A stretch of 64,000 nt of DNA from Bartonella sp. M0283 (GTDB taxonomy: Bacteria > Pseudomonadota > Alphaproteobacteria > Rhizobiales > Rhizobiaceae). The DNA lies in the NCBI RefSeq assembly GCF_016100455.1, contig NZ_JACFSK010000001.1, positions 682,001-746,000 of the forward strand, given 5' to 3'. The notes below the pieces were generated by a model that worked only from the letters and a program-made list of their open reading frames with translations, was not told the origin of the DNA and made no database searches. Position numbers and translations under genes: made by a program. This document shows, piece by piece, positions 48,117 to 57,005 of this stretch. How positions within the stretch are numbered: the stretch's first letter is position 1; each line of letters begins with the position of its first letter.

Positions 48117-48866
48117 ATGAAATTTGGTGAAGAGCCGCCACATATTAAGTTGTGTTTTTACAACACAACAGTACCTGAACAAAGGGAAGTTTTTTTTGAA
48201 AAATTCATTGAATGGCTATGCCAATATGATGAAAGGCTTGTCGTTGAATTTATTTCGGATGATCCTGAACGCATTCGTCATCCATTTTCTTATGACAAGC
48301 TCAAGACAAATAGACAAGAAGTATTCGACGAAATAACAAAACTATCCAAATTTTATAGTTTTTATTTCAGAAGACGTAAACAATTTAAATATAGTGGTGA
48401 TTTCTCAATTGGAAGTTTTAGCCCAACACATCCTATGCCGCGTAGTAGTCTGGCGATTCGTTTTCCATTGACAAATAAAAATCTGGATAGTTTTAATTGG
48501 CAGGACTTTTATATGGGGCTATTAAACTGGTTTTATGATGTCGAGTTATCATGTTTGCATATGAATTCTTTGGAAGAAATGAAACGTCCTAAATATGAAT
48601 TAACCTCTTTTGGTCGGTGGGATAACCCTAATATTCCCTTTCCTTATTGGGCGCAGTCTTTGAGAAAAGATCTCTATAAGAGTATTGACGTTTCGATCAT
48701 AAAAGAAGCCGGTTTTAGAGTAGAAGAAACTCTAAATCATATAACAATTTTTGTTACAAATGATATGTTTGATATTGTTAATCAACCTGATAATTTTCAT
48801 GAAAGGTCATCGGAATTAATCTCTTTAATGCCAAAAGATTTTTATAAAGGCTATTACGAGATATAA
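48117..48866 (+). CDS. Putative immunity protein of a polymorphic toxin system (Imm52-like)
   Basis: A 249-aa, cytoplasmic, Phe/Tyr/Trp-rich protein with no signal peptide, immediately downstream of the broken toxin end and intact. Segments include FFEKFIEWLCQYDERLVVEF, SSLAIRFPLTNKNLDSFNWQ and SFGRWDNPNIPFPYWAQSLR. The size and position match alpha/beta immunity proteins such as Imm52, but family membership is my impression and not proven. Start at 48117: GGAGG 4 nt upstream. AT-rich, unlike core neighbours. It would neutralise an incoming or formerly encoded nuclease toxin. Confidence 0.65.
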   Translation: MKFGEEPPHIKLCFYNTTVPEQREVFFEKFIEWLCQYDERLVVEFISDDPERIRHPFSYDKLKTNRQEVFDEITKLSKFYSFYFRRRKQFKYSGDFSIGSFSPTHPMPRSSLAIRFPLTNKNLDSFNWQDFYMGLLNWFYDVELSCLHMNSLEEMKRPKYELTSFGRWDNPNIPFPYWAQSLRKDLYKSIDVSIIKEAGFRVEETLNHITIFVTNDMFDIVNQPDNFHERSSELISLMPKDFYKGYYEI

Positions 48867-49028
48867 TTAAACTGTTTTATAAAACACCAACAATCGTGAA
48901 AATATTGTGATGAAAGATATCAAATGACACCTATCAAATAGGTTTGTAGGTTCTCTGATAGCTTCATCGGTCTAGTAGGGCTGTAAACTCACAAGAATAA
49001 AAAATTAGAAACACCACAAGAAAAGATA

Positions 49029-49250
49029 ATGACCAAAGAATTTGGTGATTGGCGATTGCAATGTATCGTATCTGAAGCTGTCAGCACGCTGATTGCACTG
49101 CATATCAACGGCATAATCAAAGAAGCTGCTGCACAATCCGGTCTGATGGGCGAAGATTCCACACGCATGTCAGATACTCTTACGTCAAGCATCGTCATCG
49201 GCCTCCTTCTTTGGTCCGGGTGGTTCGGACTCTGCCGCTTATGCGATTAA
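49029..49250 (+). CDS. Short frame of unknown nature (73 codons)
   Basis: Starts ATG with AAAAGA upstream, a weak ribosome site. It begins MTKEFGDWRLQCIVSEAV, then a helical alanine-containing middle, and ends in the hydrophobic VIGLLLWSGWFGLCRL. 'FGDW.LQC' recalls the start of invasion-associated IalB-type proteins, but the rest does not fit. Probably a fragment. Confidence 0.25.
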   Translation: MTKEFGDWRLQCIVSEAVSTLIALHINGIIKEAAAQSGLMGEDSTRMSDTLTSSIVIGLLLWSGWFGLCRLCD

Positions 49251-49775
49251 TGACATTAAGTATAATCTTTTAGTTTTTGATGAATCTAAGCGGATAATTC
49301 AGATTTAAAAGTTGATGGAACAACGTTCTTTAGTAAAAAATGCACGGATAGCTTATTTAATAATTCTCAATCTGAAATAAATGGATTGATAGATAAAAAA
49401 TAAAATAACAAAACAATAATTTTAAAAAAGATAATTATACGATAAATTTATTATATAATATTTATAGAAAATATTATTATTGTAATACGATAATGAAATG
49501 TATATTTCTATAATAATATTGAAATATACACGGAAGCGTATAATAAATTATTGAAATATAATTACAATGTTATGCATTTATAAAAATAATAAACTCTACC
49601 TATTTCAAACTATTTTGTTTTGTATATTGGGCAGTTTCAAAGTTATATTAATATATATTTTTATCTATATTTTGATTTATTTTATCAATGCACATACACT
49701 TCTTGTAGAGAATTCATGCAAGGCAAAAAGTCAATATTAAATTATAAGAAATTAGCTTTTTTAGAATAATTTTGT

Positions 49776-50075
49776 GCTTGACATGGGAATTTCGCGCCAT
49801 GCACAGGTCTGATCGGTTACATTTTTCGTCGTTAACTGTTGCATTAACGATGTTGGTGTGCAGATCAATGCCGGTGAACCCGGTTTTGAAACAATCAATG
49901 GCATTCCCTGTTTTTTGCGCTTTATCCCAATGCCACTTTCGAGGTAGAACTGGTCACAGAATATCCCGACGAAACTGTTTACGGGGATGATTTTAAACTT
50001 GGGCACAAAACGCAGATGGATACCGTGCTGGGGACTTATGAAGCTTGGCAAGTATTGATGCAAGAACACAGTTAA
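49776..50075 (+). pseudogene. Broken gene fragment, unknown family
   Basis: Two frames together read like one protein: first NDVGVQINAGEPGFETINGI in one frame, then from about 49915 ALYPNATFEVELVTEYPDET and LGTYEAWQVLMQEHS in another, ending TAA at 50075. The second part is protein-like (balanced acidic/hydrophobic, alternating strands). A frameshift near 49910 and a TGA upstream break it. Identity unknown; a second immunity-type gene is possible. Confidence 0.35.
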
Positions 50076-50094
50076 AAGAAAGACAGGTTTGCTG

Positions 50095-51051
50095 ATGAGA
50101 GAACTTTATCCGACGATTGAACCATTCGCGCATGGTATGCTTGATGTTGGTGATGGCCACGAGCTTTATTGGGAACGGGTAGGTACCAAAGGAGCCGAGC
50201 CAGCAGTTTTCCTGCATGGTGGACCGGGCAGTGGTATTTCCGAGAATCATCGTCGGTTGTTTGATCCGAATAGGTATGATGTTTTGCTGTTCGATCAGCG
50301 TGGTTGCGGTCGTTCCGAGCCTCATGCTTCAATAACCGCGAACACCACTTGGCATCTGGTTGAGGACATAGAAAAGCTTCGTCAGATGGCGGGAATAGAT
50401 AAATGGTTGGTTTTTGGAGGCTCTTGGGGGTCGACTCTGGCTCTCGCCTATGCCGAGACCCATCCGGATCGAGTTAGTGGTTTGGTCCTTCGCGGAATTT
50501 TCACAGGAAGCAGGGATGAATTTAAGTGGTCTAACCAATATGGAGCGTCGGAAATATCGCCCGATTATTGGCAGGATTATATTAAGCCTGTACCGCTTGC
50601 AGAAAGGAATGACCTGATCAGCGCCTATCACCGCCTGCTCAATCATGAGCAAAAGGATATTGCTATCAATGCTGCCCGCGCGTGGAGTGAATGGGAAGCG
50701 AAAAATATATCAATCATACCGCCGAAGCCATCTCCCAGAACACCTCAATCCGATCAGGCGGCCTTGGACATAGCGCGTCTTGAAAATCATTATTTTGTTA
50801 ATGACTGCTGGCTTGAAGAGGAACAGCTTTTTCGAAACCTTGACAAAATCAGGCATCTGCCTTGTGTGATTATACATGGCCGGCACGACATTATCTGTCG
50901 TCTATCCTATGCGTGGAAGTTACATAAATCCTGGCCTGGGTCGAAGCTTCATATTATCGAGGGAGCCGGGCACAGTTACTCTGAGCCGGGTATTCTTGAT
51001 TGTCTCATTAAAGCTACCGATCAATTTGCTGAAGGCCGAAATTTTTTATGA
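50095..51051 (+). CDS. pip: Proline iminopeptidase
   Basis: An alpha/beta-hydrolase that removes N-terminal proline from peptides. LYPTIEPFAHGMLDVGDGHELYWE at the start is typical of Pip; oxyanion motif HGGPGSGISENHRRLFDP, RGCGRSEPH, the nucleophile elbow GGSWGSTLALAYA (Ser at about residue 110), the Asp in HGRHDIICR and His in GAGHSYSEPG are all present. 318 aa from ATG 50095 (AGG 7 nt upstream). It is an intact gene in an otherwise decaying region, transcribed alone. Confidence 0.95.
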   Translation: MRELYPTIEPFAHGMLDVGDGHELYWERVGTKGAEPAVFLHGGPGSGISENHRRLFDPNRYDVLLFDQRGCGRSEPHASITANTTWHLVEDIEKLRQMAGIDKWLVFGGSWGSTLALAYAETHPDRVSGLVLRGIFTGSRDEFKWSNQYGASEISPDYWQDYIKPVPLAERNDLISAYHRLLNHEQKDIAINAARAWSEWEAKNISIIPPKPSPRTPQSDQAALDIARLENHYFVNDCWLEEEQLFRNLDKIRHLPCVIIHGRHDIICRLSYAWKLHKSWPGSKLHIIEGAGHSYSEPGILDCLIKATDQFAEGRNFL

Positions 51052-51958
51052 TGTTTAAAAAATAGCGCCGTTTAATCAGTCCTGATCTATTCGAATAGCT
51101 AGATTAATGAATGAATAATATCTCGTATATTCGTTTTGATATCGCTGCCAAAAGCATCACATGTCGCTGATATTGAAAGAAAAAATTTCATAAAATCAAA
51201 CAGTTGGCATTTGTGTAATGTCTTTGGCAATGATGATTCCAACATATCCGGCACGAATAGCTACATTCGGATTTCTGGCTATCTCCGCAGAGTTTTCACT
51301 GCTGACGACAATGGTTGTTGCGCAAAAAAATTGGTTTGTGGGACGATAGTTATAAATGGCTTTATCACGTGACCTTGCGTTTCCATACCGTTTCGCGAAC
51401 CGAACTGGAACGGTTGCAAAAATATGTAGAACTTTGTTCAGAACGGTATGATGGCTCAAATTCCTCTTCGACGAGTGTGCGATACGGCGATGCCCTGTTA
51501 AGCAGACTTCGACTAGCTGTTGATGAACCGATTTTCACAAGCTGTTCAGGCAATTTCGGTTATGTTTATAACGGCAATGTCAATGCGGCCTCTAGCAGGT
51601 CTATTTTCCGTGCAAAACTGGACGACAACCTCATGGTTATGGCTTATAAGCCGTGGTAATTTCTGTACGGCTGTTAGTCTACTGGCTTTGAACGTTTCTT
51701 ATGCATGCGCAACCGGGTTAAATGCGGGGGTTATAGACCGGTATTGCATTCACCTCGCCGGTCATATCGCCTTTTTGCAAGCGTTCAATGATCTCTTCAA
51801 TCACTGCATCAGAATGTATTATCTAAATTGCTTCCAGAAATGCTTTACGAATAGCCGGTCCATATTGCTGAACGATTTGTTCAAGCTATTCTTGTTCGGA
51901 AAGATGTTCCAAGATAACTATTGCAATCTAGGGGCGTTAATCATTCGAGGGGTAAATA
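51052..51958. other. Intergenic region, about 900 bp, with phage debris
   Basis: Overlapping frames on both strands (such as 51315-51659 +, 51520-51978 +, 51196-51459 -) carry no recognisable domain. The best-supported content is a minus-strand Mu gpF-like remnant at 51718-51909, which makes the + strand frame there a shadow. Confidence 0.5.
51718..51909 (-). pseudogene. Remnant of a phage head-morphogenesis gene (Mu gpF-like)
   Basis: Read on the minus strand, one frame gives EHLSEQE-stop-LEQIVQQYGPAIRKAFLEAI-stop-IIHSDAVIEEIIERLQKG, then DMTGEVNAIPVYNPRI and a final stop. The pattern 'I..AFL.AI....S...V...I..L..GD..G...A' is that of the N-terminal helical part of Mu F-like minor head proteins. 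Two in-frame stops and loss of the rest show decay. It suggests a former prophage next to the tRNA-Thr gene. Confidence 0.55.
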
Positions 51959-52480
51959 ATGGTTTGGCTTTGGGATAATACCGTGGGTGTCATAACGACG
52001 GTTCTCGCCATTTATGGCGCAGTTCTTTCGAGCCTTAATTTTTGGCATATGAGGAAACGAGATAAAAAAGAACTCTATATTGAGGCTAATTTTATACAGT
52101 CATCTGATGTTGAAGCAAACACTGCGACCATAACCGTTGTTAACAAATCACTAAGGCCTATCACTATTAAAGAAATCGGCTTGAAATGTGATGCTTCGGT
52201 TGAACCTAAACTATCAAACCCTGTCGATTATGAGGATGATGCTCTTAGATTGCCCGCCAAACTAGAGACTAGCGATCAATTTAGTTACGACGTTCCTTGT
52301 TGTTATTTCGCAAAGGAAAAAGAAAAAGCCCATCATTTTGATACAAGTGCTGTTCCTTACGCAATAGACAATGAAGGACAACGATATAAAGGGACTCCGT
52401 TCAAACATCGGGTCTTTTTTATCCAAGACCCTAACTCTGGCACCGGCAAAGATGGTAAATCGGAAGACCTGAAGGACTAA
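51959..52480 (+). CDS. Membrane-anchored protein of unknown function
   Basis: 173 aa with a hydrophobic N-terminal segment (VGVITTVLAIYGAVLSSLNFW) followed by a basic MRKRDKK, so the bulk is probably cytoplasmic. The rest looks like an Ig/beta-sandwich (ANTATITVVNKSLRPITIKEIGL, FSYDVPCCYF) ending in a polar tail. Good ribosome site (GAGGGG, 7 nt spacing). Not recognised; in context, possibly a phage or island cargo gene. Confidence 0.65.
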   Translation: MVWLWDNTVGVITTVLAIYGAVLSSLNFWHMRKRDKKELYIEANFIQSSDVEANTATITVVNKSLRPITIKEIGLKCDASVEPKLSNPVDYEDDALRLPAKLETSDQFSYDVPCCYFAKEKEKAHHFDTSAVPYAIDNEGQRYKGTPFKHRVFFIQDPNSGTGKDGKSEDLKD

Positions 52481-52502
52481 GTTCGGTCACAGCAACGACA
52501 GT

Positions 52503-52736
52503 ATGTTTCGCGCTGTAGAAAGTTTGCTCCTGTTATATGGGGAGTTGTGCCATCACATAATTCGAGATTTTACTTTTTTGGGTAAAACCTATCGGCGGTT
52601 TGCTTATAGAAAGATTGACGGGATTATTGGCGGGGTTGTCAATAATCTCGGTATTAAAGACCATGATTTGGCCAAATCTCTGACAAAGGAATTGACCAAA
52701 ACAACTCTGACAGAACCGGGATATCGTCGGCACTAA
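52503..52736 (+). CDS. Short frame of unknown nature (77 codons)
   Basis: Begins MFRAVESLLLLYGELCHHII, middle YRKIDGIIGGVVNNLGIKDH, end TTLTEPGYRRH. After the stop a different frame continues as LTLLADMSATGIGTVAMILL followed by PKRRKR, which would make a membrane tail, so this may be a frameshifted gene of about 105 codons (to about 52811). No clear ribosome site. Unidentified. Confidence 0.3.
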   Translation: MFRAVESLLLLYGELCHHIIRDFTFLGKTYRRFAYRKIDGIIGGVVNNLGIKDHDLAKSLTKELTKTTLTEPGYRRH

Positions 52737-52862
52737 CTTTGCTGGCAGATATGTCAGCGACCGGTATAGGAACGGTTGCAATGATTTTGCTCCCCAAAAG
52801 AAGGAAAAGATAAAACACCAGAAGCTGAAAAAAGAAGATTAATTAAGCGTTGAAAGTAAAAA

Positions 52863-52890
52863 TGCCTCGGATATCCTTCGTTATCCAAGG
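52863..52890. terminator. Imperfect hairpin
   Basis: Arms gcctcggata / tatccaaggc (one mismatch) with an 8-nt loop cctt-cgt type; no T-run follows on either strand, so it may be a weak terminator or other structure. Confidence 0.3.
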
Positions 52891-52917
52891 CTATAGTAAT
52901 TATAGGGGGAGCCGACA

Positions 52918-53013
52918 GTGAACAACAAGCTCGTTGATTCACACCTTGGTTCTGACATGTCGGTTAGTGATATCGATAGTGATATATTTTATGTGTTGAA
53001 AGGCACTATTTAA
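52918..53013 (+). CDS. Possible small protein (31 aa)
   Basis: GTG start with GGGGGA 8 nt upstream, reading (M)NNKLVDSHLGSDMSVSDID and ending KGTI. It lies just after the hairpin and before the tRNA-Thr. Only the ribosome site supports it; it may be chance. Confidence 0.2.
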   Translation: MNNKLVDSHLGSDMSVSDIDSDIFYVLKGTI

Positions 53014-53090
53014 TATTAACTGAACAAGACAAAAAGAGAAAGCGACGGCCGAACGAATCGAAGAAAGTTGAACAGAAGGAAAACAAAAAA

Positions 53091-53122
53091 TGTCTACCCT
53101 TCTTAAAAAAGTGTCTACCCTT
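53091..53122. repeat. Short direct repeat near tRNA-Thr
   Basis: The 11-mer tgtctaccctt occurs at 53091-53101 and 53112-53122, with a partial copy tgtcta at 53142. The spacing is about two helical turns. It could be an integrase arm-site remnant or chance; it lies 55-85 nt from the tRNA 3' end. Confidence 0.45.
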
Positions 53123-53176
53123 TGTCTTCGATATTTCTTTGTGTCTAGGAAAACACTTATAAATCAAGGTTTTAAG

Positions 53177-53252
<76 letters not shown>

Positions 53253-53389
53253 GCCGCACTGCAACTAGCATAAACTTCGCCAAAGGCAAACAGAAAAATT
53301 GCCAAAACAACAATCTTTTTTGCATCCTAAAAATTTTTGAAAAACAAGTGGGAATTTAGCCGGCAATTTGGTGAGAAAATATAAAGATT

Positions 53390-53995
53390 TTAAAACTCGG
53401 CGTGGCCGGTTAGGGCTTTTTTCAGGCGCATTTCATAATCTTGTCTCGTAATTTCTATCGCACCGAAATGCTCAAGATGAGGTGTTGTAAATTGTGTGTC
53501 GAGAAGAATGAAGTTATGGCTTTTCAAATGGTCTACAAGCGCAACAAGACATATCTTGGAAGCATCAGTGACGCGCGAGAACATGCTTTCGCCGAAAAAG
53601 GCTTGTCCTAAAGCCAGACCGTATAAACCTCCGACAAGCTTTTTGTTTTGCCAAGCTTCAACTGTGTGGCAAAACCCCAGCTCGAATAGCTCACCATAAG
53701 CTTTGCGAATGGGGTGATTGATCCAGGTTGTTTCACGTCCGGGCTTTGATTCGGCACAGCCGGAAATAACGCCTTCGAAATCGGAATCAATGACGATTTT
53801 GAACGGCTCTTTCTTCATGGTTTTCTTCAGACTTTTCGGAATATGAAAATTGTCCAAAGGAATAATTCCACGCCGTTCGGGACGTATCCAATAAATGTCG
53901 GGGTCTTGGGCATCATCCGACATAGGAAAAATACCCTGCGCATAGGCGCTTAGAAGTAGCGCAGGGGTTAGTTTATCTTTTTCTTTTTCAGACAA
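53390..53995 (-). CDS. aat: Leucyl/phenylalanyl-tRNA-protein transferase
   Basis: Adds Leu or Phe to N-terminal Arg/Lys of proteins, marking them for ClpAP. The GIFPMSDD and [15 protein letters not shown] motifs, [19 protein letters not shown], and [16 protein letters not shown] are family signatures; [19 protein letters not shown] lies near the C-terminus. 201 aa. Its start is 5 nt after the accC stop, so it closes an accB-accC-aat operon. Confidence 0.96.
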   Translation of the reverse strand: MSEKEKDKLTPALLLSAYAQGIFPMSDDAQDPDIYWIRPERRGIIPLDNFHIPKSLKKTMKKEPFKIVIDSDFEGVISGCAESKPGRETTWINHPIRKAYGELFELGFCHTVEAWQNKKLVGGLYGLALGQAFFGESMFSRVTDASKICLVALVDHLKSHNFILLDTQFTTPHLEHFGAIEITRQDYEMRLKKALTGHAEF

Positions 53996-54000
53996 CGTTA

Positions 54001-55356
54001 TCAGCTATTCGAAGCCGACTTATTGGCAAGATATTTTTCCAGCCAGTGGATGTCATAATTTCCCTTGGCTATATCTTCATTGCCGATAAGATCGCGGAAA
54101 AGCGGCAGTGTCGTTTTGATACCGTCGACAACGAACTCGTCGAGAGCCCGCCTTAGCCGCATCATGCATTCAAGCCGTGTTCTTCCATGAACAATCAGTT
54201 TGCCGATCAGGCTGTCGTAATAAGGTGGTATCCGGTAACCGGAATAAACGCCGGAATCAACACGTACACCCAGACCACCCGGTGTATGGAAATGGGTAAT
54301 CAATCCGGGGGAAGGGGTGAAATTGACCGGATCCTCGGCATTGATACGACATTCAATCGCATGGCCCGAAAAGTGGATATCACTTTGTTTTGCCGAAAGA
54401 CCTTCGCCGGCGGCAACCTGAATCTGTTCGTGAACAAGGTCAATGCCGGTTACGGCTTCTGTTACCGGATGCTCGACCTGAAGACGGGTATTCATTTCAA
54501 TGAAATAGAATTCACCATGTTCATAGAGAAATTCGATTGTACCGGCACCGCGATAGCCTAATTCGGCACAAGCATTCGCCACGATCATGCCAATTTTCTG
54601 TCTTGCCTGATCATCAAGAACGGTAGAATTGGCTTCTTCCCAGACTTTCTGATTACGTCTTTGCAAAGAACAATCGCGTTCGCCAAGATGAATGGCATTT
54701 CCCGCACCATCGCCCATAACCTGGACTTCGATATGACGCGGATTTTCAAGATATTTCTCGATATAGACAGCATCATCCCCGAAAGCGGCAGCAGCTTCAC
54801 TACGCGCGGTATTCAATGCAACCGACAATTCGTCACGTGAACGCGCAACTTTCATACCACGTCCACCGCCACCGGCCGATGCTTTGATGATAACCGGATA
54901 ACCGATTTTATCTGCTACCTTATAAGCTTCTTCGTCCTCGGTCACACCACCATCAGAACCCGGAACAACGGGAATACCCAACCGTTTTGCGGTTTTCTTG
55001 GCTTCGATTTTATCGCCCATAATACGAATATGGGCAGCAGTCGGGCCAATAAAGGTAATAGAATGAGCTTCCAGAATTTCAGCAAATTTGGCATTTTCTG
55101 AAAGAAAACCGTAACCGGGATGGATGGCATCTGCACCGGTAATCTCACAAGCCGCAACAATTTGTTGAATATTGAGATATGAATCGCGTGAGGGGGGAGG
55201 TCCGATACAAACACTCTCGTCGGCCAGTCTTACATGCATAGCATCGGCATCGGCTGTCGAGTGGACAGCTACGGTTTTGATACCAAGCTCTTTACAAGCA
55301 CGCAGAACCCTGAGTGCGATTTCACCACGATTGGCGATCAGGATTTTCTGAAACAT
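54001..55356 (-). CDS. accC: Acetyl-CoA carboxylase biotin carboxylase subunit
   Basis: ATP-dependent carboxylation of the biotin carried by AccB, first half-reaction of fatty-acid synthesis. ATP-grasp fold: [41 protein letters not shown], the active [18 protein letters not shown] and ECRINAEDP. 451 aa, normal. It starts 14 nt after the accB stop. Confidence 0.98.
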   Translation of the reverse strand: MFQKILIANRGEIALRVLRACKELGIKTVAVHSTADADAMHVRLADESVCIGPPPSRDSYLNIQQIVAACEITGADAIHPGYGFLSENAKFAEILEAHSITFIGPTAAHIRIMGDKIEAKKTAKRLGIPVVPGSDGGVTEDEEAYKVADKIGYPVIIKASAGGGGRGMKVARSRDELSVALNTARSEAAAAFGDDAVYIEKYLENPRHIEVQVMGDGAGNAIHLGERDCSLQRRNQKVWEEANSTVLDDQARQKIGMIVANACAELGYRGAGTIEFLYEHGEFYFIEMNTRLQVEHPVTEAVTGIDLVHEQIQVAAGEGLSAKQSDIHFSGHAIECRINAEDPVNFTPSPGLITHFHTPGGLGVRVDSGVYSGYRIPPYYDSLIGKLIVHGRTRLECMMRLRRALDEFVVDGIKTTLPLFRDLIGNEDIAKGNYDIHWLEKYLANKSASNS

Positions 55357-55370
55357 TTAGCGATCCTGTC

Positions 55371-55853
55371 TTATTCAACAACGACCAGAGGCTCACCGAA
55401 TTCAACAGGTTGCGCATCTTCCACCAAAATAGCTTTAACCGTGCCTGCACGGGGTGAAGATATCTGGTTCATCGTTTTCATTGCTTCGATAATAATCAAG
55501 GTTTGACCTTCCGAAACTTTTTGCCCGACTTCAACAAATGGACGAGCCCCAGGTGCAGGTGCCAAATAAGCGGTGCCAACCATAGGGGAAGTTACGGCAT
55601 TTTTTGTCAAATCTTCTTTTGCCGATTCTGCGGGAGCAGGAGCAGCTGGTGCAGCCGGTGCTGCAGGAGATGGCGCGTAGACAGTTTGTACAGGCGCACC
55701 TGCATTTAACTGACGCGAAACACGGATGCGCAAGTCTCCTTGTTCAACCTCGATATCCGAAAGGTTGGTATCATTGAGTATTTCGGCGAGATCGCGGATG
55801 AGATCTTTGTTAACACCTGTGCTTTTGACGGTACTTGTTGTTTTTGTAGCCAT
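55371..55853 (-). CDS. accB: Biotin carboxyl carrier protein of acetyl-CoA carboxylase
   Basis: Carries biotin between biotin carboxylase and carboxyltransferase. The N-terminal helix-strand [20 protein letters not shown] is followed by an Ala/Pro-rich linker ([18 protein letters not shown]), then a biotinyl domain with [11 protein letters not shown] and EAMKTMNQI (Lys is the biotinylation site). 160 aa. No 3-dehydroquinase gene precedes it as is usual in relatives; instead there is a 258-nt gap to the DsbA gene. Confidence 0.97.
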   Translation of the reverse strand: MATKTTSTVKSTGVNKDLIRDLAEILNDTNLSDIEVEQGDLRIRVSRQLNAGAPVQTVYAPSPAAPAAPAAPAPAESAKEDLTKNAVTSPMVGTAYLAPAPGARPFVEVGQKVSEGQTLIIIEAMKTMNQISSPRAGTVKAILVEDAQPVEFGEPLVVVE

Positions 55854-56111
55854 CTCTTTCTTTACTCCTCGATCGTCGTGACCGCTTTCAAACTTCTATA
55901 ACCGGAAAAGATTTCGCTCCGGTTGCCTTCCGTTGGCGCAATAGCCATGTCAGGCAGATAAAACTCTCTATCATGAAGCTGTAGCATTTTTAGCAACAGC
56001 TTGACACATAAAACGCTTATAAGCATGTTGAGAAAAAAGCGAAAGTGCAAATTCCTCAACTCAAGCACAGCGTCAACAAAAGTTTAATCTTGCGTGACAT
56101 TACAGAAAAAA

Positions 56112-56966
56112 TTATTGCTCTAGCAATGTAATTTTCTTCTTCAGAATATTTTCCCCAACTGCACCGACAAGAACTTCATTTCCCAAAATATAGCTTGGTG
56201 TGCCATTGATATCGAGCAAGTAAGCAAGTTTGCCGTTTTTCATAAAAACTTGCTGTATATCGGGATCCTTCATGGTTTGACGTAATTGTTTCTCATCAAG
56301 ACCGAGTTTTACAGCAATTTTTATGGCTTTTTCCTCATTGGCACGTCCTTCGCTTGTCATCATTTGACTATGAAATGCCGCGAATTTCATTGGCATCAGT
56401 TTCATAAAGGCACGTGCAACAATATGCGCTTTAACCGAATCATCACCTAAAACAGGAAAATCCTTGAGCACGATACGTAAATCGGGGTCACCCTTTATAA
56501 GAGCCTGAATATCAGGATAGGACTTTTTACAGTAACCGCAATTATAATCGAAGAATTCGACTAATGATATTTTGCCTTTCGGGTTTCCCAAGATACCATC
56601 ATCCGAAGAATTGAATATCTCGTCTTTCATCTCGGTTATTGTCGAAGAACGATTTTGAGTGGTCTTTTGCTCGATTTTGTTATTGAGCGCTTCCTGTACT
56701 TCGAGCATGACTTCCGGATTTTTTACGAGATAGTCCTTAACAACCTCGCGAATATGATCGTCTGAAGTCTGTTTTTTAACCGCGTCCGCCAATGCAGTGA
56801 TAAAATTCGGATCGGTGAGAAGTGCATTTTTTATTTGATCGGTTGTATTGCTATTTGCTTCAACAGCCAAAGCCCCTTTATCCAGAGAGGCCGCTGATAA
56901 GAAAATCCCCATCATGCCTGCGAACAAAAAACGTTTGTTGATGAATGAGGGTATAAAATATTGCAT
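56112..56966 (-). CDS. DsbA-family periplasmic thiol oxidoreductase
   Basis: A thioredoxin-fold oxidoreductase, predicted exported by a signal sequence (FLFAGMMGIFLSAASLDKGA). A helical N-terminal extension (about residues 40-110 with KNALLTDPNFITALADAVK) precedes the catalytic domain. The redox motif is CGYC in VEFFDYNCGYCKKSYPDI and the cis-Pro loop is NGTPSYI. This layout is that of DsbG/ScsC-like or Com1/BdbD-like proteins, which form disulfides or protect cysteines. ATG at 56966 is chosen; a TTG at 56987 is also in frame. Confidence 0.92.
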   Translation of the reverse strand: MQYFIPSFINKRFLFAGMMGIFLSAASLDKGALAVEANSNTTDQIKNALLTDPNFITALADAVKKQTSDDHIREVVKDYLVKNPEVMLEVQEALNNKIEQKTTQNRSSTITEMKDEIFNSSDDGILGNPKGKISLVEFFDYNCGYCKKSYPDIQALIKGDPDLRIVLKDFPVLGDDSVKAHIVARAFMKLMPMKFAAFHSQMMTSEGRANEEKAIKIAVKLGLDEKQLRQTMKDPDIQQVFMKNGKLAYLLDINGTPSYILGNEVLVGAVGENILKKKITLLEQ

Positions 56967-57005
56967 TGATTGGCTCGCTTTATTCAAAACTCAGGTAATT
57001 GCGTG

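Larger units (their letters stand above)
48867..50094. other. AT-rich gap with gene debris, about 1.2 kb
   Basis: No intact gene I can name. It holds a 73-codon frame (49029-49250), a stretch of nearly pure A/T from about 49300 to 49760, and a broken frame at 49776-50075. The A/T tract has no clear repeats of the kind seen in phage origins, and I saw no promoter that I would defend. Confidence 0.5.
52737..53176. other. Interval between accessory genes and tRNA-Thr
   Basis: About 440 bp. It holds a stem-loop, a possible 31-codon frame and a tandem short repeat, each annotated separately. No integrase was found. The stretch abuts the 3' end of the tRNA-Thr gene. Confidence 0.5.

Noticed and set aside
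51520..51978. 152-codon + strand frame
   Set aside because: It is antisense to the better-supported Mu gpF-like fragment and has no family resemblance.
45200..53176. Second copy of the tRNA-Thr 3' end as an att site
   Set aside because: Scanning for the tggtgcccccag stretch found only the gene itself.
55862..56068. 68-codon minus-strand frame before accB
   Set aside because: No recognisable content; more likely the accB leader.
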